A stretch of DNA of 64,000 nt, taken from positions 62,001-126,000 of the forward strand of contig NZ_OZ257250.1 of assembly GCF_965279545.1 (NCBI RefSeq), written 5' to 3'. Position 1 is the stretch's first letter. Every line of letters begins with the position of its first letter. Positions 33,190 to 42,301 of the stretch are shown here, piece by piece. The DNA is from Methylibium sp965279545 (GTDB lineage: Bacteria > Pseudomonadota > Gammaproteobacteria > Burkholderiales > Burkholderiaceae_C). The notes under the pieces were generated by a model. It worked only from the letters and a program-made list of their open reading frames with translations. It had not been told where the DNA came from and searched no databases. The position numbers were made by a program, and so were the translations under genes.

Positions 33190-33619
33190 GGGGGATGTCT
33201 TTCCTTCTGTCGTGAGCCGGCCTTTGCCAGCTGGGTCCGGCGATGATTCCTCACCCGGGGGGCGTCCAGCGCCTGAATAGAAGGGGCTTGCGCGGCCTTT
33301 TCCGCCGTGCGTGCTGCGCGGCCGTGAAAAATTTTCGAGAAATCTCTAAAGCCGCCGGCCGGCCTGACGAAATTGCCCTCAACGAGCTCCAGATTCCAGG
33401 GGGCAAGTGGTCCGGGCCGACAGCCCGCCGTGATGCAAGGTCTCCAGGAGGGAGCCGCAGGACGGCAGTCGTCGTACCGGGCAGGTTCTGCGGATATCGG
33501 CCACCAAGCCGGCATTTGCAGGGTGATGCAGCAAGGCGCAGCAAACCAAATGCGAGGCCCGACTGCTCGGTCCCTTTTAGGCGAAAGCCTGTGCTTATTC
33601 AACTGATAGGAGAGCTGCC
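33190..33619. other. 430-nt divergent intergenic region before flagellin 1
   Basis: No coding signal is seen. It carries a sigma-28 type site (33347-33373) and, between that and the flagellin ATG, a leader of about 240 nt. A GNRA-type hairpin AGGC-GAAA-GCCT lies at 33579-33590, 30 nt before the ATG, and AGGAGA is the ribosome site. A promoter for the divergent methyltransferase must also lie here; I could not identify it. Confidence 0.6.
33347..33373 (+). promoter_or_regulatory. candidate sigma-28 promoter of flagellin 1
   Basis: TAAAGCCG, 11-nt gap, GACGAAAT. The -35 is strong, the -10 matches only the core CGA of GCCGATAA. Spacing equals that of the other three sigma-28 sites in this window. 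It would give a 5' leader of about 240 nt. Confidence 0.55.
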
Positions 33620-34480
33620 ATGCCCCTGACCATCAATACCAACCTGATCTCGATGAACTCCCAGCGCAACTTGTCGTCTTCGCAAAGCGCGCTGGCCACC
33701 TCGATGCAACGCCTGTCATCCGGCCTGCGCGTCAACAGCGCCAAGGACGACGCCGCCGGCCTGGCGATCGCCGAACGCATGAACGCTCAAGTGCGTGGCA
33801 TGAACGTGGCGATCCGCAACTCCAACGACGGCATCTCGCTGGCGCAAACCGCTGAAGGCGCGCTCGGCAAGGTCGGCGACATGCTGCAACGCATGCGTGA
33901 ACTCGCCGTGCAGGCGGCCAACGGCACCAACACCTCGGCCGACCGCACCAGCCTGAACGACGAGTACCAGCAGCTGGCTGCTGAATCGGCGCGTACGCTC
34001 GGCGGCACCCAGTTCAACGGCCAGAACATCCTGGCGACGACGGTGACCTCGACCTTCCAGGTGGGCGCCAACACGTCGGCCACGCTGGACCAGATCTCGG
34101 TCGCCGCCTTCAACTGGACGAGCGTTGCCGCCATCACCACGGCGATCGGTGCAGCGGTCGGTACGGCTCCGACCACGGCGATCGCCGGCACGGACGGCAG
34201 CTTCGCGACGGCAGCGATCACGGCGATCGACGCCGCGCTGACCTCGGTCAACAGCCAGCGCGGCACCTTCGGTGCGGTGCAGAACCGCTTCGAGTCGGTC
34301 GTCAGCAACCTGATGATCTCGGCCGAGAACCAGACTGCGGCTCGCTCGCGCATCATGGACGCCGACTACGCGTCCGAGACCGCAAGCCTCTCGCGCGCCC
34401 AGATCCTGCAGCAGGCCGGCAACGCGATGATCTCGCAAGCCAACCAGCTGCCGCAGCAAGTGCTGTCGCTGTTGCGCTGA
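33620..34480 (+). CDS. fliC: flagellin 1
   Basis: 286 residues, a short flagellin. The conserved D0/D1 N-terminus (LTINTNLISMNSQRNL, RLSSGLRVNSAKDDAAGLAI) and C-terminus (MDADYASETASLSRAQILQQ, ending VLSLLR) are intact, and only about 90 residues separate them. It therefore lacks the large D2/D3 surface domains. The region MLQRMRELAVQAANGTN matches the TLR5-recognised stretch. It is followed by a strong terminator and by a second, about 80% identical flagellin. Ser/Thr-rich mid-region could be glycosylated. Confidence 0.96.
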   Translation: MPLTINTNLISMNSQRNLSSSQSALATSMQRLSSGLRVNSAKDDAAGLAIAERMNAQVRGMNVAIRNSNDGISLAQTAEGALGKVGDMLQRMRELAVQAANGTNTSADRTSLNDEYQQLAAESARTLGGTQFNGQNILATTVTSTFQVGANTSATLDQISVAAFNWTSVAAITTAIGAAVGTAPTTAIAGTDGSFATAAITAIDAALTSVNSQRGTFGAVQNRFESVVSNLMISAENQTAARSRIMDADYASETASLSRAQILQQAGNAMISQANQLPQQVLSLLR

Positions 34481-34510
34481 TCCTCCACCGGCAGCCTGGC
34501 TGCCGATTCC

Positions 34511-34538
34511 AAGGCCTGCCGCTCGGCAGGCCTTTCTC
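34511..34538 (+). terminator. Rho-independent terminator after flagellin 1
   Basis: 10-bp perfect stem (34511-34520 with 34525-34534), loop GCTC, followed by a T/C-rich run. It lies 31 nt after the flagellin stop and separates the two flagellin transcripts. Confidence 0.82.
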
Positions 34539-34686
34539 ATTGGCGGCCACGATTTGGGTGGCTTTGCGGGTGTTTCTCGGCCAATCGACCCCTGGGGTGC
34601 AGCACTACGCTTCGTCCCATTGCAACGGTCATCCCGGCGGCCCCTGCCGGACCGAGTTCATCCATTGATCCGAAAGGAGTGCCGCC

Positions 34687-35550
34687 ATGCCTCAAACCAT
34701 CAACACCAATCTGGTGTCGCTGAATGCTCAGCGAAACCTGACCTCCACCCAGTCGTCGCTGGCGACAGCGATGCAGCGCCTGTCCTCGGGTCTGCGCGTC
34801 AACTCCGCCAAGGACGACGCCGCTGGTCTGGCGATTGCCGAGCGCATGAACACCCAGATCCGCGGCATGAACGTGGCCATGCGCAATGCCAACGATGGCA
34901 TCTCGATGGCCCAGGTCGGTGAAGGCGCGCTCGGCAAGGTGAGCGACATGCTGCAGCGCATGCGTGAACTCGCCGTGCAGGCAGCCAACGGCACCAACAC
35001 CCAGGCCGACCGCACCAGCCTGAACGACGAGTACCTGCAGCTGGCCCGCGAGTCGGCGCGCACGCTCGGCGGCACCCAGTTCAACGGCCAGAACATCCTG
35101 GCCACGACCAACACCTCGACCTTCCAGATCGGCGCCAATACGGTGGCCGGCGTCGACACGCTGTCGGTCGCGGCTTTCAACTGGACCAGCGTGGCCTCCA
35201 TCACGACGGCGGTCGGTGTGGCCGTGGGCACCGATCCGACGACGGCCATCGCCGGCACCGACGGCAGCTTCGCGCTGGCCGCCATCAATGCCATCGACGC
35301 GGCGCTGACCGGTGTGAACAGCCAGCGCGCCACCTTCGGTGCGGTGCAGAATCGCTTCGAGTCGGTGGTGTCGAACCTGATGGTGGCGACCGAGAACCAG
35401 GCGGCTGCCCGCAGCCGGATCATGGACGCCGACTACGCCGCCGAAACCGCCGCGCTGTCGCGCGCGCAGATCCTGCAGCAGGCCGGCAACGCCATGGTCG
35501 CGCAGGCCAACCAGCTGCCGTCGCAGGTGCTGACGCTGCTCAAGGGCTGA
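34687..35550 (+). CDS. fliC: flagellin 2
   Basis: 287 residues, paralogous to flagellin 1 over its full length, with conserved N- and C-terminal D0/D1 regions (TINTNLVSLNAQRNL; ILQQAGNAMVAQANQLPSQV). Differences cluster in the first 40 residues and the short centre. AAGGAG precedes the ATG. I find no convincing sigma-28 site in the 150 nt after the first terminator, so it may use a weaker or different promoter or rely on read-through. Confidence 0.95.
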   Translation: MPQTINTNLVSLNAQRNLTSTQSSLATAMQRLSSGLRVNSAKDDAAGLAIAERMNTQIRGMNVAMRNANDGISMAQVGEGALGKVSDMLQRMRELAVQAANGTNTQADRTSLNDEYLQLARESARTLGGTQFNGQNILATTNTSTFQIGANTVAGVDTLSVAAFNWTSVASITTAVGVAVGTDPTTAIAGTDGSFALAAINAIDAALTGVNSQRATFGAVQNRFESVVSNLMVATENQAAARSRIMDADYAAETAALSRAQILQQAGNAMVAQANQLPSQVLTLLKG

Positions 35551-35571
35551 AGCCAAACGCTCGCAAACCCG

Positions 35572-35600
35572 GGCGCCGCCGAGCCGGCGCCTTAAGTTTT
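35572..35600 (+). terminator. terminator after flagellin 2, overlapping the fliD promoter
   Basis: 7-bp stem GGCGCCG/CGGCGCC (35572-35578 with 35585-35591), 6-nt loop, then TTAAGTTTT. The T-rich tail is at the same time the -35 box of the fliD sigma-28 promoter. Confidence 0.6.
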
Positions 35601-35618
35601 GCGGCGAACAGCCGAAGT
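35592..35618 (+). promoter_or_regulatory. sigma-28 promoter of fliD
   Basis: TTAAGTTT, 11-nt gap, GCCGAAGT; seven of eight -35 bases and GCCGA of the -10 match the consensus. It lies 107 nt before the fliD ATG. Confidence 0.72.
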
Positions 35619-35725
35619 GCCATGGAAGGCGCAGCGCACCCTGTGACGTGCCCTGCCTCGCCCTGCGCTGCGCCACCGTGCGGGGCGGGGGCTCAATTGT
35701 CGTGAACAGGACCTAGGAGTTCCGC

Positions 35726-37174
35726 ATGGCGTCAATCACCTCGCTCGGCATCGGCAGCGGCTTGGACATCAACTCCATCGTGACGCAGCTCGTCGCGCTG
35801 GAGCGCGAGCCGCTCAAGCAGATGCAGACCGACGCGAGCACGCTGCAGACCAAGGTGTCCTCCTACGGCAAGATCCAGAGTCTCTTCTCGGCCGTTCAGG
35901 ATGCCAGCAACAAGCTGTCGGGGTCGGCGCTGTGGACCCAGGTGAGCGCGAAGTCTGCCGATACCACTGCCATGGCGGTGACGGCGACCGGCGCTGCCGC
36001 CACCGGGAGCTACGCGGTCAGCGTTCAGGCGCTGGCCACCAGCCAGAGTGTCGTGAGCGGCGCACGATTCGCCAACACCACCGACCTGGTCGGCTCCGGC
36101 ACGCTCAACGTCGAACTGGGCGCCTGGGATACCGGGCGGACCGCGTTCACCGCCAAGGCCGGCGCCACGCCTCTCGCGATCACCGTGACGGCGACCGACA
36201 CGCTGGGCACGCTGCGCGACAAGATCAACGCCGCCGGCGCCGGCGTCTCGGCCTCCATCGTGACGGACGCCTCGGGCTCGCGGCTGGCCATTCGGTCCAG
36301 TGACACCGGCCTGGAGAATGGGTTCCGCATTACCGCGGCCGACGACGACGGCGGCAACACCGACGCGGCCGGCCTGTCTCGCTTCGCCTACGATCCCACC
36401 ACGGGCGCGGCGCAGATGCTGCATTCGCAGGCGGGCGCGAACGCGCTCGCGACGATCAATGGCATCGAGGTCACCTCCGCGACCAACGTGCTGAGCGGCG
36501 CGGTCGACGGATTGACCATTCAGCTCGGCAAGGTCACAACGGGCCCGGTGGACGTGTCGGTCAGCAGCGATACCGATGCCATCAACAAGGCCATCACCGA
36601 TTTCGCGAAGGCCTACAGCGACCTGTCCACCTACCTGGGCGACCAGACCAAGTACGACGCTGCGAGCAAGACCGGCGGTCCGTTGCAGGGCGACAGCACG
36701 GCAACCGGCCTGCAGGGGCGCCTGCGTTCGGTGCTCAACTCGCCCTCCGGCGCCTCGGCCAGCTTCCCGCGGCTGTCCGACCTGGGACTCGAGCTCCAGC
36801 GCAATGGCACGCTGCAGGTCAACCAGACCAAAGTCACTGCCGCGCTCTCCAATCTGAAGGAGACGAAGAAGGCCTTCAGCAACTACGACACGCTGGATGC
36901 CACCAACAACGGATTCGCCAAGCGCTACGCACTGTTGGCCACCTCGATCCTCGGCGCCGATGGCGCCATCACCACGCGTACCGAGGGCTTGCGCAAGCAG
37001 ATCACCAACAACACCGAGAATCAGGCCCGCCTGAATGACCGTGTGGATCTGTACCAGCAGCGCCTGGTCCAGCAGTACAGCGCGATGGATGCGAACATGT
37101 CCAAGCTCAATGCGCTGAGCAGCTACGTGACGCAGCAACTCGCCGGGCTCACTTCGTCGAGCAGCAGCAAGTGA
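35726..37174 (+). CDS. fliD: flagellar filament cap protein FliD (HAP2)
   Basis: 482 residues. The FliD N-terminus SLGIGSGLDINSIVTQLVALEREPLKQ is clear (only the pattern GIGSGLD is quoted as key), and the C-terminal domain ends with long coiled-coil helices (NTENQARLNDRVDLYQQRL). It caps the growing filament and folds flagellin into place. Surface-exposed middle domain is Ala/Thr/Gly-rich. Followed by fliS and fliT, the usual chaperone order. Confidence 0.95.
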   Translation: MASITSLGIGSGLDINSIVTQLVALEREPLKQMQTDASTLQTKVSSYGKIQSLFSAVQDASNKLSGSALWTQVSAKSADTTAMAVTATGAAATGSYAVSVQALATSQSVVSGARFANTTDLVGSGTLNVELGAWDTGRTAFTAKAGATPLAITVTATDTLGTLRDKINAAGAGVSASIVTDASGSRLAIRSSDTGLENGFRITAADDDGGNTDAAGLSRFAYDPTTGAAQMLHSQAGANALATINGIEVTSATNVLSGAVDGLTIQLGKVTTGPVDVSVSSDTDAINKAITDFAKAYSDLSTYLGDQTKYDAASKTGGPLQGDSTATGLQGRLRSVLNSPSGASASFPRLSDLGLELQRNGTLQVNQTKVTAALSNLKETKKAFSNYDTLDATNNGFAKRYALLATSILGADGAITTRTEGLRKQITNNTENQARLNDRVDLYQQRLVQQYSAMDANMSKLNALSSYVTQQLAGLTSSSSSK

Positions 37175-37258
37175 CGCGCGGCTGAGGCCGCCTGCGGGCC
37201 GGCGCCGCCAGCCTGCCGATGCCGCGCGGCATCGACCACCCGATCGAGGGGGGGGGAC

Positions 37259-37285
37259 TCAAGTCGCCAGACAGTTTGCCGATAT
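37259..37285 (+). promoter_or_regulatory. sigma-28 promoter of fliST
   Basis: TCAAGTCG, 11-nt gap, GCCGATAT, the best -10 match in the window. It lies 30 nt before the fliS ATG, after a 16-bp palindrome (37218-37233) that follows fliD. Confidence 0.75.
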
Positions 37286-37314
37286 TTCTGGCATCCCCGA
37301 AACGAAAGCGCGCG

Positions 37315-37749
37315 ATGTTCACACCTCCCACGACGAACCGTTCCCAAGGCTTCAGTTCGCGCAGCAGCATGTACCACCTTGTCGGCGTCGAGACCCGGGT
37401 CAGCACCGCCGGTCCGCATCAGCTCGTGGGCCTGCTGTTCGACGCGCTCCTCGATGCCATCGCACAGGCGCGCGGCGCGCTGCAGGCGGGCAATGTCGAG
37501 CTCAAGGGGCGCAGCATCGGCCGCGCGGTTCGCATCGTCGATGAGGGCCTGAAGGCCGGTCTCAACCTGGACGCCGGTGGCGAGCTGGCGTCCAACCTCC
37601 ATGCCCTGTATGGCTACATCTGCTCCCGCCTGACGCACGTGAACCTGCACAACGACGAGGTGGCGCTGGCCGAGTGCGTCCGTCTGGTCGAGCCGCTGCG
37701 TTCGGCGTGGCAGAGCATCGGCGGCGCGGTCGAAGACTCCCGCTACTGA
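37315..37749 (+). CDS. fliS: flagellin export chaperone FliS
   Basis: 144 residues from ATG 37315. The upstream in-frame start would include the promoter, so it is rejected. The FliS pattern is seen: MYHLVGVETRVSTAGPHQLVGLLFDALLD, then KGRSIGRAVRIVDEGLKAGL and HALYGYICSRLTHVN. It binds the C-terminus of flagellin to prevent polymerisation in the cytosol. Confidence 0.94.
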   Translation: MFTPPTTNRSQGFSSRSSMYHLVGVETRVSTAGPHQLVGLLFDALLDAIAQARGALQAGNVELKGRSIGRAVRIVDEGLKAGLNLDAGGELASNLHALYGYICSRLTHVNLHNDEVALAECVRLVEPLRSAWQSIGGAVEDSRY

Positions 37750-37789
37750 ACGATCTTCCGACGAACCCCATCACCTTCTAGGCGGCCTT

Positions 37790-38089
37790 ATGCAAGCGGC
37801 ACTCCTGAACTATTACGAAGCCATCGAGCGGGCCAGCGAGCAGATGCTCGAAGCCGCCCGTGGCGGCAACTGGGACCAGGTCGTCAAGCTCGAAGGCGCT
37901 TGCGCGCTGCTGATCTCGCAGCTCAAGCAGGCAGCCGCGACCCGGGAGCTGGGCGCCGACGAGCGCCAGCTCAAGAGCCGCATCATGAAGCGCATCCTCA
38001 CGAACGATGCCGAGGTGCGCACACTCGCGGAGCCTTGGCTCGAAGACCTCGATCGCCTGCTCGCCGGCAGGCCGAAAATGCTGCACTGA
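37790..38089 (+). CDS. fliT: FliD chaperone / flagellar protein FliT
   Basis: 99 residues, all helical, of FliT length and position (after fliS). It starts LLNYYEAIERASEQMLEAA and has a heptad-like Leu pattern. FliT is a FliD chaperone and in enterics an FlhDC antagonist. Sequence conservation in this family is low, so position carries much of the call. Gap to fliS is 40 nt. Confidence 0.82.
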   Translation: MQAALLNYYEAIERASEQMLEAARGGNWDQVVKLEGACALLISQLKQAAATRELGADERQLKSRIMKRILTNDAEVRTLAEPWLEDLDRLLAGRPKMLH

Positions 38090-38133
38090 CCGGCAGCGAA
38101 CGAACCCCGACCTCAGACGAGAGAACGCGAGCG

Positions 38134-38889
38134 ATGGAAACCCTGCCGATGCCGCTGGAGGCCATGGGCGGATCGCCGGCCGGCCTGGGCGAGTTCCGCG
38201 TCGGTTCGCCGGCCGAAGTGCTGAGCCTGCTCAAGCAATGCGCCGACGGCAATGTGCTGTTGAGCCTGAGTTCGCCGGAGGGCGGCAGCTACACGACCAC
38301 CGTGTGGGCGCTCGACCCCGCACGCGGCCTGCTGTGTCTGAGCGCCGACGGTGACGACATCAAGCTGCAGCGCCTGCTCGAGAGCGACGAAGTGGTTGCG
38401 GTGGGTTACCTCGACAGCGTCAAGCTGCAGTTCGACCTGCACGACCTGGTGCTGGTGCACAGCGGCCGTGCCAGCGCACTGAACACACGCTTTCCGCGCG
38501 AGGTCTACCGCTTCCAGCGTCGCGGCAGCTACCGCGTGCGCCCGATGCTCAATACCAGCCCGACGGCCACGCTGCGCCACCCGGCGATGCCCGACATGCA
38601 GCTGGCGTTGCGTGTGCTCGACGTCAGCATTGGCGGCGTGGCGCTGTTCCTGCCCGACGACGTGCCGCCGATCGAGCCCGGGGTGCAGCTCGCGCGAGTG
38701 CAGGTCGACCTGGACGGCGACACGCGGCTGCACAGCGGATTGATCGTCCATCACGTCACGCTGCTGCATCACGAGTCCAGGGGCGCACGGCTCGGCTGCG
38801 AGATGCTCAACCTCGGCGGCGAGGGCGAGCGGGCCTTGCAGCGCTACATCGATCAGACGCAAAAGCGGCGCCGGCTCCTTTCGCTCTGA
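38134..38889 (+). CDS. ycgR: flagellar brake protein YcgR (PilZ, c-di-GMP receptor)
   Basis: 251 residues from ATG 38134. YcgR_N domain (about 20-125) followed by PilZ with the c-di-GMP residues RRGSYR (about 128) and DVSIGGVAL (D/N-x-S-x-x-G). It slows the motor when c-di-GMP is bound. It sits at the end of the fliD-fliS-fliT run, and the c-di-GMP making and breaking proteins follow on the same strand, a strong hint of a dedicated module. Confidence 0.94.
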   Translation: METLPMPLEAMGGSPAGLGEFRVGSPAEVLSLLKQCADGNVLLSLSSPEGGSYTTTVWALDPARGLLCLSADGDDIKLQRLLESDEVVAVGYLDSVKLQFDLHDLVLVHSGRASALNTRFPREVYRFQRRGSYRVRPMLNTSPTATLRHPAMPDMQLALRVLDVSIGGVALFLPDDVPPIEPGVQLARVQVDLDGDTRLHSGLIVHHVTLLHHESRGARLGCEMLNLGGEGERALQRYIDQTQKRRRLLSL

Positions 38890-39037
38890 GGCGCCGCAGA
38901 CGGTCCGGCCCGGTGCGCCGACCGCCATCCCCCGATCCGGCGGCTCGCACCCCCGGGTGTTAGCCCCCCTTGACCGTACACTGCAGTCCAGACACGCTGG
39001 GCATCACCGCCCGCATGAGCAGTTGCTGTCCGAGCCT

Positions 39038-42000
39038 GTGCCTTTGGTCACTCCCACTGCCCTTCCTTTCTCGTCGCCGCAGGTGAGCGCCGCCGACGCG
39101 GTGGTGTTGTGGCATGGCTTTCTCGACACGCTGACCGATCCGCTGCTGATGCTGGACGGGCAGGGGCGTGTGCGGTTCGCGAACACCCCCGCACTGCGCC
39201 TGTATCCGTTCGAGCCGGGCATGCCGCTGGAAGACCTGCCTCCGGTGGTCGACGCCGGGCTGGTGTCCTGGGTGCAGGACGTGCTGGAGGGGCGTGCCGA
39301 CGAACTCCTGAGCAGTTTCCCCGATGCGGCGCTCAGCCAGCTCAGCGCGCAACGCTGGGCGCTTCGCCTGCCTGCGCCGGGGCGACGCGAGCGCGGGCCG
39401 AACGCCATGCAAGCCGGTGTGCAACCGCTTGCCGAAGTGAGGCAGCTCTACTGGAACTCGCCGTTCCCGGCCACGCTGGAAGACGAGAACTACCGTATCG
39501 TCGACGTCAACCAGGCCTTCGTCGACTACACCGGCTGGTCGCGCAGCCGCCTGGTCGGGATGGACGCGCTCGCGCTGGTGCCGCTCGAGGATCACGCGCT
39601 GTGGGAGTCGACCCGGCAGCAACTGCCCGCCGACCATGACGGCTCCGAGCTTCCCGCCCTCGTGGAGCGTCGCCTGATCGATGTGCAGGGCCGCGATCGC
39701 TGGTACCGCGGCGCACAGCGCCATGTTGCCGATGCCGATGGCCGGGTGCTGCGCCTGTCGGTGATGCAGGACTGCACCGCCGAACACGCCGCGCGTGAAC
39801 GTGCCGAGCGCTCGCTGAGCGAGCTCGACCAATGGTTCGAGCTGAGCCCGGTCGGCATGCTGGCCTTCGACGGTGCGGGCCTGGTCCTGCGCAGCAACGC
39901 CGTGTTCGAGACGCTCGTGGGTCGCGTGCCGGTGTTGCTGAGCGAGGCGCCGCAGAGCTTGAACGATCTGCTGGGCTGGCACGGCCCGCGCAGCCTCGCT
40001 GAGCTGCTGCCAGGCGGTGAAGCGGCCGAGCGGCGTGGCTGGGTCGCTGCATTGCCGGGGGCGCGCTCGCGGTCCCCGCGCCATTTGCGGGCGAGGGTGC
40101 GCTGCACCGATGCCGTCAGTGGCAGCGAGCCGCGCTACATCGCCGTGATCGAGGACCTGAGCGTCGAGCAGGCGCTCGACCTGGCACAGGCCCAGCTCGG
40201 CGCACTGGTCGACGCCGCCGGCGTCGGTGTGGCGCTGGACAGCGTGGGGCGGGATCTGGTGCTGCCCGACTCCCTGCCCGAGTTCGAGCGCCTGCAGCGA
40301 GCCCTGCGCGGCGGCGAGGCGGCCCAGGCACGCTACGCCATCCGCCACCCTGAGCTGGGAATGCGGTGGCTGCTGACCCGCGTCGCGGCGCGGCCGCAGG
40401 GCGGCGGCGAGGCATCGGTGGTCACGCTCGACGTCACCGAGCAGGAGCGCAGCCGCACCCGCAGCGAGGAGTTGCTGCGCGAGCTGAGCAGCATTCTCGA
40501 GAGCTCGAGTGCCGGTATCGCCTACCTGCGCGGCAACACGCTGGTGCGTTGCAATCGCAGCTTCGAGCGCATGCTCGGCATGAGTGCCGGTGCGGTGGCA
40601 GGGTGCAGCGTGCGCGAGCTGTTCGCCGGCCAACCGCAGGCCCGGCTCGTGGCCGAGGATGCCGAGCTCGCGCTGCTCGAGTCCGGTGTCTACGAAACGG
40701 AGATCGAGATCGTGCTGCCGCAGCGCGGACCACATTGGGTGTCGCTGGCGGCCCGGCGCATCGGCGCCCCCGGGCCGGGTGCCGAAGTGGTGGCGGTGCT
40801 GTCGGACATCACCCGCCTCAAGCGCCAGCAGGCGCAGCTGGAGCGTCTGGCCGACGAGCGCGAGCGCACCGAATCGGCGATGACGCAGCAGGCGGAGCTC
40901 ACGCGGGCGATCCTCGATTCGGTGTTCGTCGGCATCGTCACCGTGGGGCTCGGCGGCATCGAGTGGATGAACCGCTCGGCGCGGCGCATGTTCGGCGGGG
41001 ACCTGGCCGATTTCCAGCACCAGCCGCTGTCCTGCGTCGCGACCGCCGATCCGCAGCATCCATTCCGCCATGCACTGACCCAGCTCGAGGCGCCGGGTCT
41101 GCGGTCCGAGATACCCAGCAGCAGCTTCGAATGCCGCGTGCAAGCGCGTGACGGCCGCGCGTTCTGGGTGGTGGGCAACGTGGTCTCTACCGGAGAGGCC
41201 GAGCAACCTCAGCTCACGTACGCGCTGCTCGACATCGACCGTCGCCGCCGGGCCGAGGCCCGCAGTGCGCAGGCGCAGGCCTCGTTGCAGCGCGTCATCG
41301 ATCTGGCGCCGCTGGCCATCGCGTTGTTCGATGCCGCCACTGGCGAGTTGCGGCAAGTCAACCCGCTGGCCGCCGCGGTGGCAGGCCAGCCCGGCGAAGC
41401 GCTGGTCGGCCGTCGCCCCGAAGAACTGCAGCTGCTGGTCGATGGCCAGTCGATCCGCGCCGACCTGCAGGCCGCGCTCGAGGCCGGCGACCGTGGCGAG
41501 GTCACGCTGCGCGAGTACCGCTTCGAGCGCGAGGGGCGCGAGCAGGTCTGGGAGGCGCGTTTCTTGCCGCTCGGGCAGCCCGGTGAGCCGCCCGACGAGG
41601 TGCTGCTGGTGGCGGTCGACGTGACCGAGCAGCGTGCGGCCCAGGCGGCCCGCCTCGAGGCCGCGATCGCGCAGCGCGACATGCTGGTCAAGGAGGTGCA
41701 CCACCGGATCAAGAACAACCTGCAGGGCGTGGCCGGACTGCTCGCCCAGATTGCGCAGCGGCAGCCCGAGGTGGCGCCGGCGATCCATGAGGCGGCGGCC
41801 CAGGTGCAGGCGATCGCGCAGGTCTACGGTCTGCAGGTCGGCTCGCAGGGGCCGGTGCAACTGGCGAGCCTCGTGAGCGCGATCGCGGCGAGCCTGCAGC
41901 GCGGCAGCGGCCGGACCATTGTGGTGAGCCTGCCGGCACACGACGCACCGAGCTGGGCCCTGCCCGAAGCCGAGGCGATTCCCATTGCACTGACGCTCAA

Positions 42001-42301
42001 CGAGCTGCTGGGCAACGCGCTGAAGCATGGCAGCGGCACCGTCGAGTGCAGTCTTGTCAGCCAGGTCGAGGAAGCGCGTATCGAAGTTCGCAACGAGGGC
42101 CGACTGCCGGAGGGCTTCAGCCTCGACCGGGTCGCGGCCGGTGTCTACGGCCTGGGCCTGGTGCGTGCGCTGCTGCCGCGGCGCAGCGCCTCGTTCAGCC
42201 TCGCCGCCGAGGCCAGCGGCGTGCTGGCCTGCGTGAGTCTGCGTCCTCCAGGCCTCGCGCGCCTGGATACTCTGTCGGCCCGGGTCGGCGCACCGTCATG
42301 A
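39038..42301 (+). CDS. multi-PAS sensor histidine kinase (HisKA_2/HWE-like)
   Basis: About 1087 residues from GTG 39038; GTG 38957 is an alternative and neither has a good ribosome site. No membrane helix. Six PAS-like units can be seen (starts near VLWHGFLDTLTDP, ENYRIVDVNQAF, WFELSPVGMLAFD, LESSSAGIAYLRG, LDSVFVGIVTVG and IDLAPLAIALFD). The kinase core is HisKA_2 (KEVHHRIKNNLQ, phospho-His) plus an ATPase domain with ALTLNELLGNALKHG. A cytosolic sensor with unknown ligands. Its stop overlaps the start of the following receiver gene by ATGA. Confidence 0.9.
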   Translation: MPLVTPTALPFSSPQVSAADAVVLWHGFLDTLTDPLLMLDGQGRVRFANTPALRLYPFEPGMPLEDLPPVVDAGLVSWVQDVLEGRADELLSSFPDAALSQLSAQRWALRLPAPGRRERGPNAMQAGVQPLAEVRQLYWNSPFPATLEDENYRIVDVNQAFVDYTGWSRSRLVGMDALALVPLEDHALWESTRQQLPADHDGSELPALVERRLIDVQGRDRWYRGAQRHVADADGRVLRLSVMQDCTAEHAARERAERSLSELDQWFELSPVGMLAFDGAGLVLRSNAVFETLVGRVPVLLSEAPQSLNDLLGWHGPRSLAELLPGGEAAERRGWVAALPGARSRSPRHLRARVRCTDAVSGSEPRYIAVIEDLSVEQALDLAQAQLGALVDAAGVGVALDSVGRDLVLPDSLPEFERLQRALRGGEAAQARYAIRHPELGMRWLLTRVAARPQGGGEASVVTLDVTEQERSRTRSEELLRELSSILESSSAGIAYLRGNTLVRCNRSFERMLGMSAGAVAGCSVRELFAGQPQARLVAEDAELALLESGVYETEIEIVLPQRGPHWVSLAARRIGAPGPGAEVVAVLSDITRLKRQQAQLERLADERERTESAMTQQAELTRAILDSVFVGIVTVGLGGIEWMNRSARRMFGGDLADFQHQPLSCVATADPQHPFRHALTQLEAPGLRSEIPSSSFECRVQARDGRAFWVVGNVVSTGEAEQPQLTYALLDIDRRRRAEARSAQAQASLQRVIDLAPLAIALFDAATGELRQVNPLAAAVAGQPGEALVGRRPEELQLLVDGQSIRADLQAALEAGDRGEVTLREYRFEREGREQVWEARFLPLGQPGEPPDEVLLVAVDVTEQRAAQAARLEAAIAQRDMLVKEVHHRIKNNLQGVAGLLAQIAQRQPEVAPAIHEAAAQVQAIAQVYGLQVGSQGPVQLASLVSAIAASLQRGSGRTIVVSLPAHDAPSWALPEAEAIPIALTLNELLGNALKHGSGTVECSLVSQVEEARIEVRNEGRLPEGFSLDRVAAGVYGLGLVRALLPRRSASFSLAAEASGVLACVSLRPPGLARLDTLSARVGAPS

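Noticed and set aside
38960..42028. Long antisense frame (over 1000 codons) across the PAS kinase gene
   Set aside because: No domain is recognisable; it mirrors codon bias of the sense gene.
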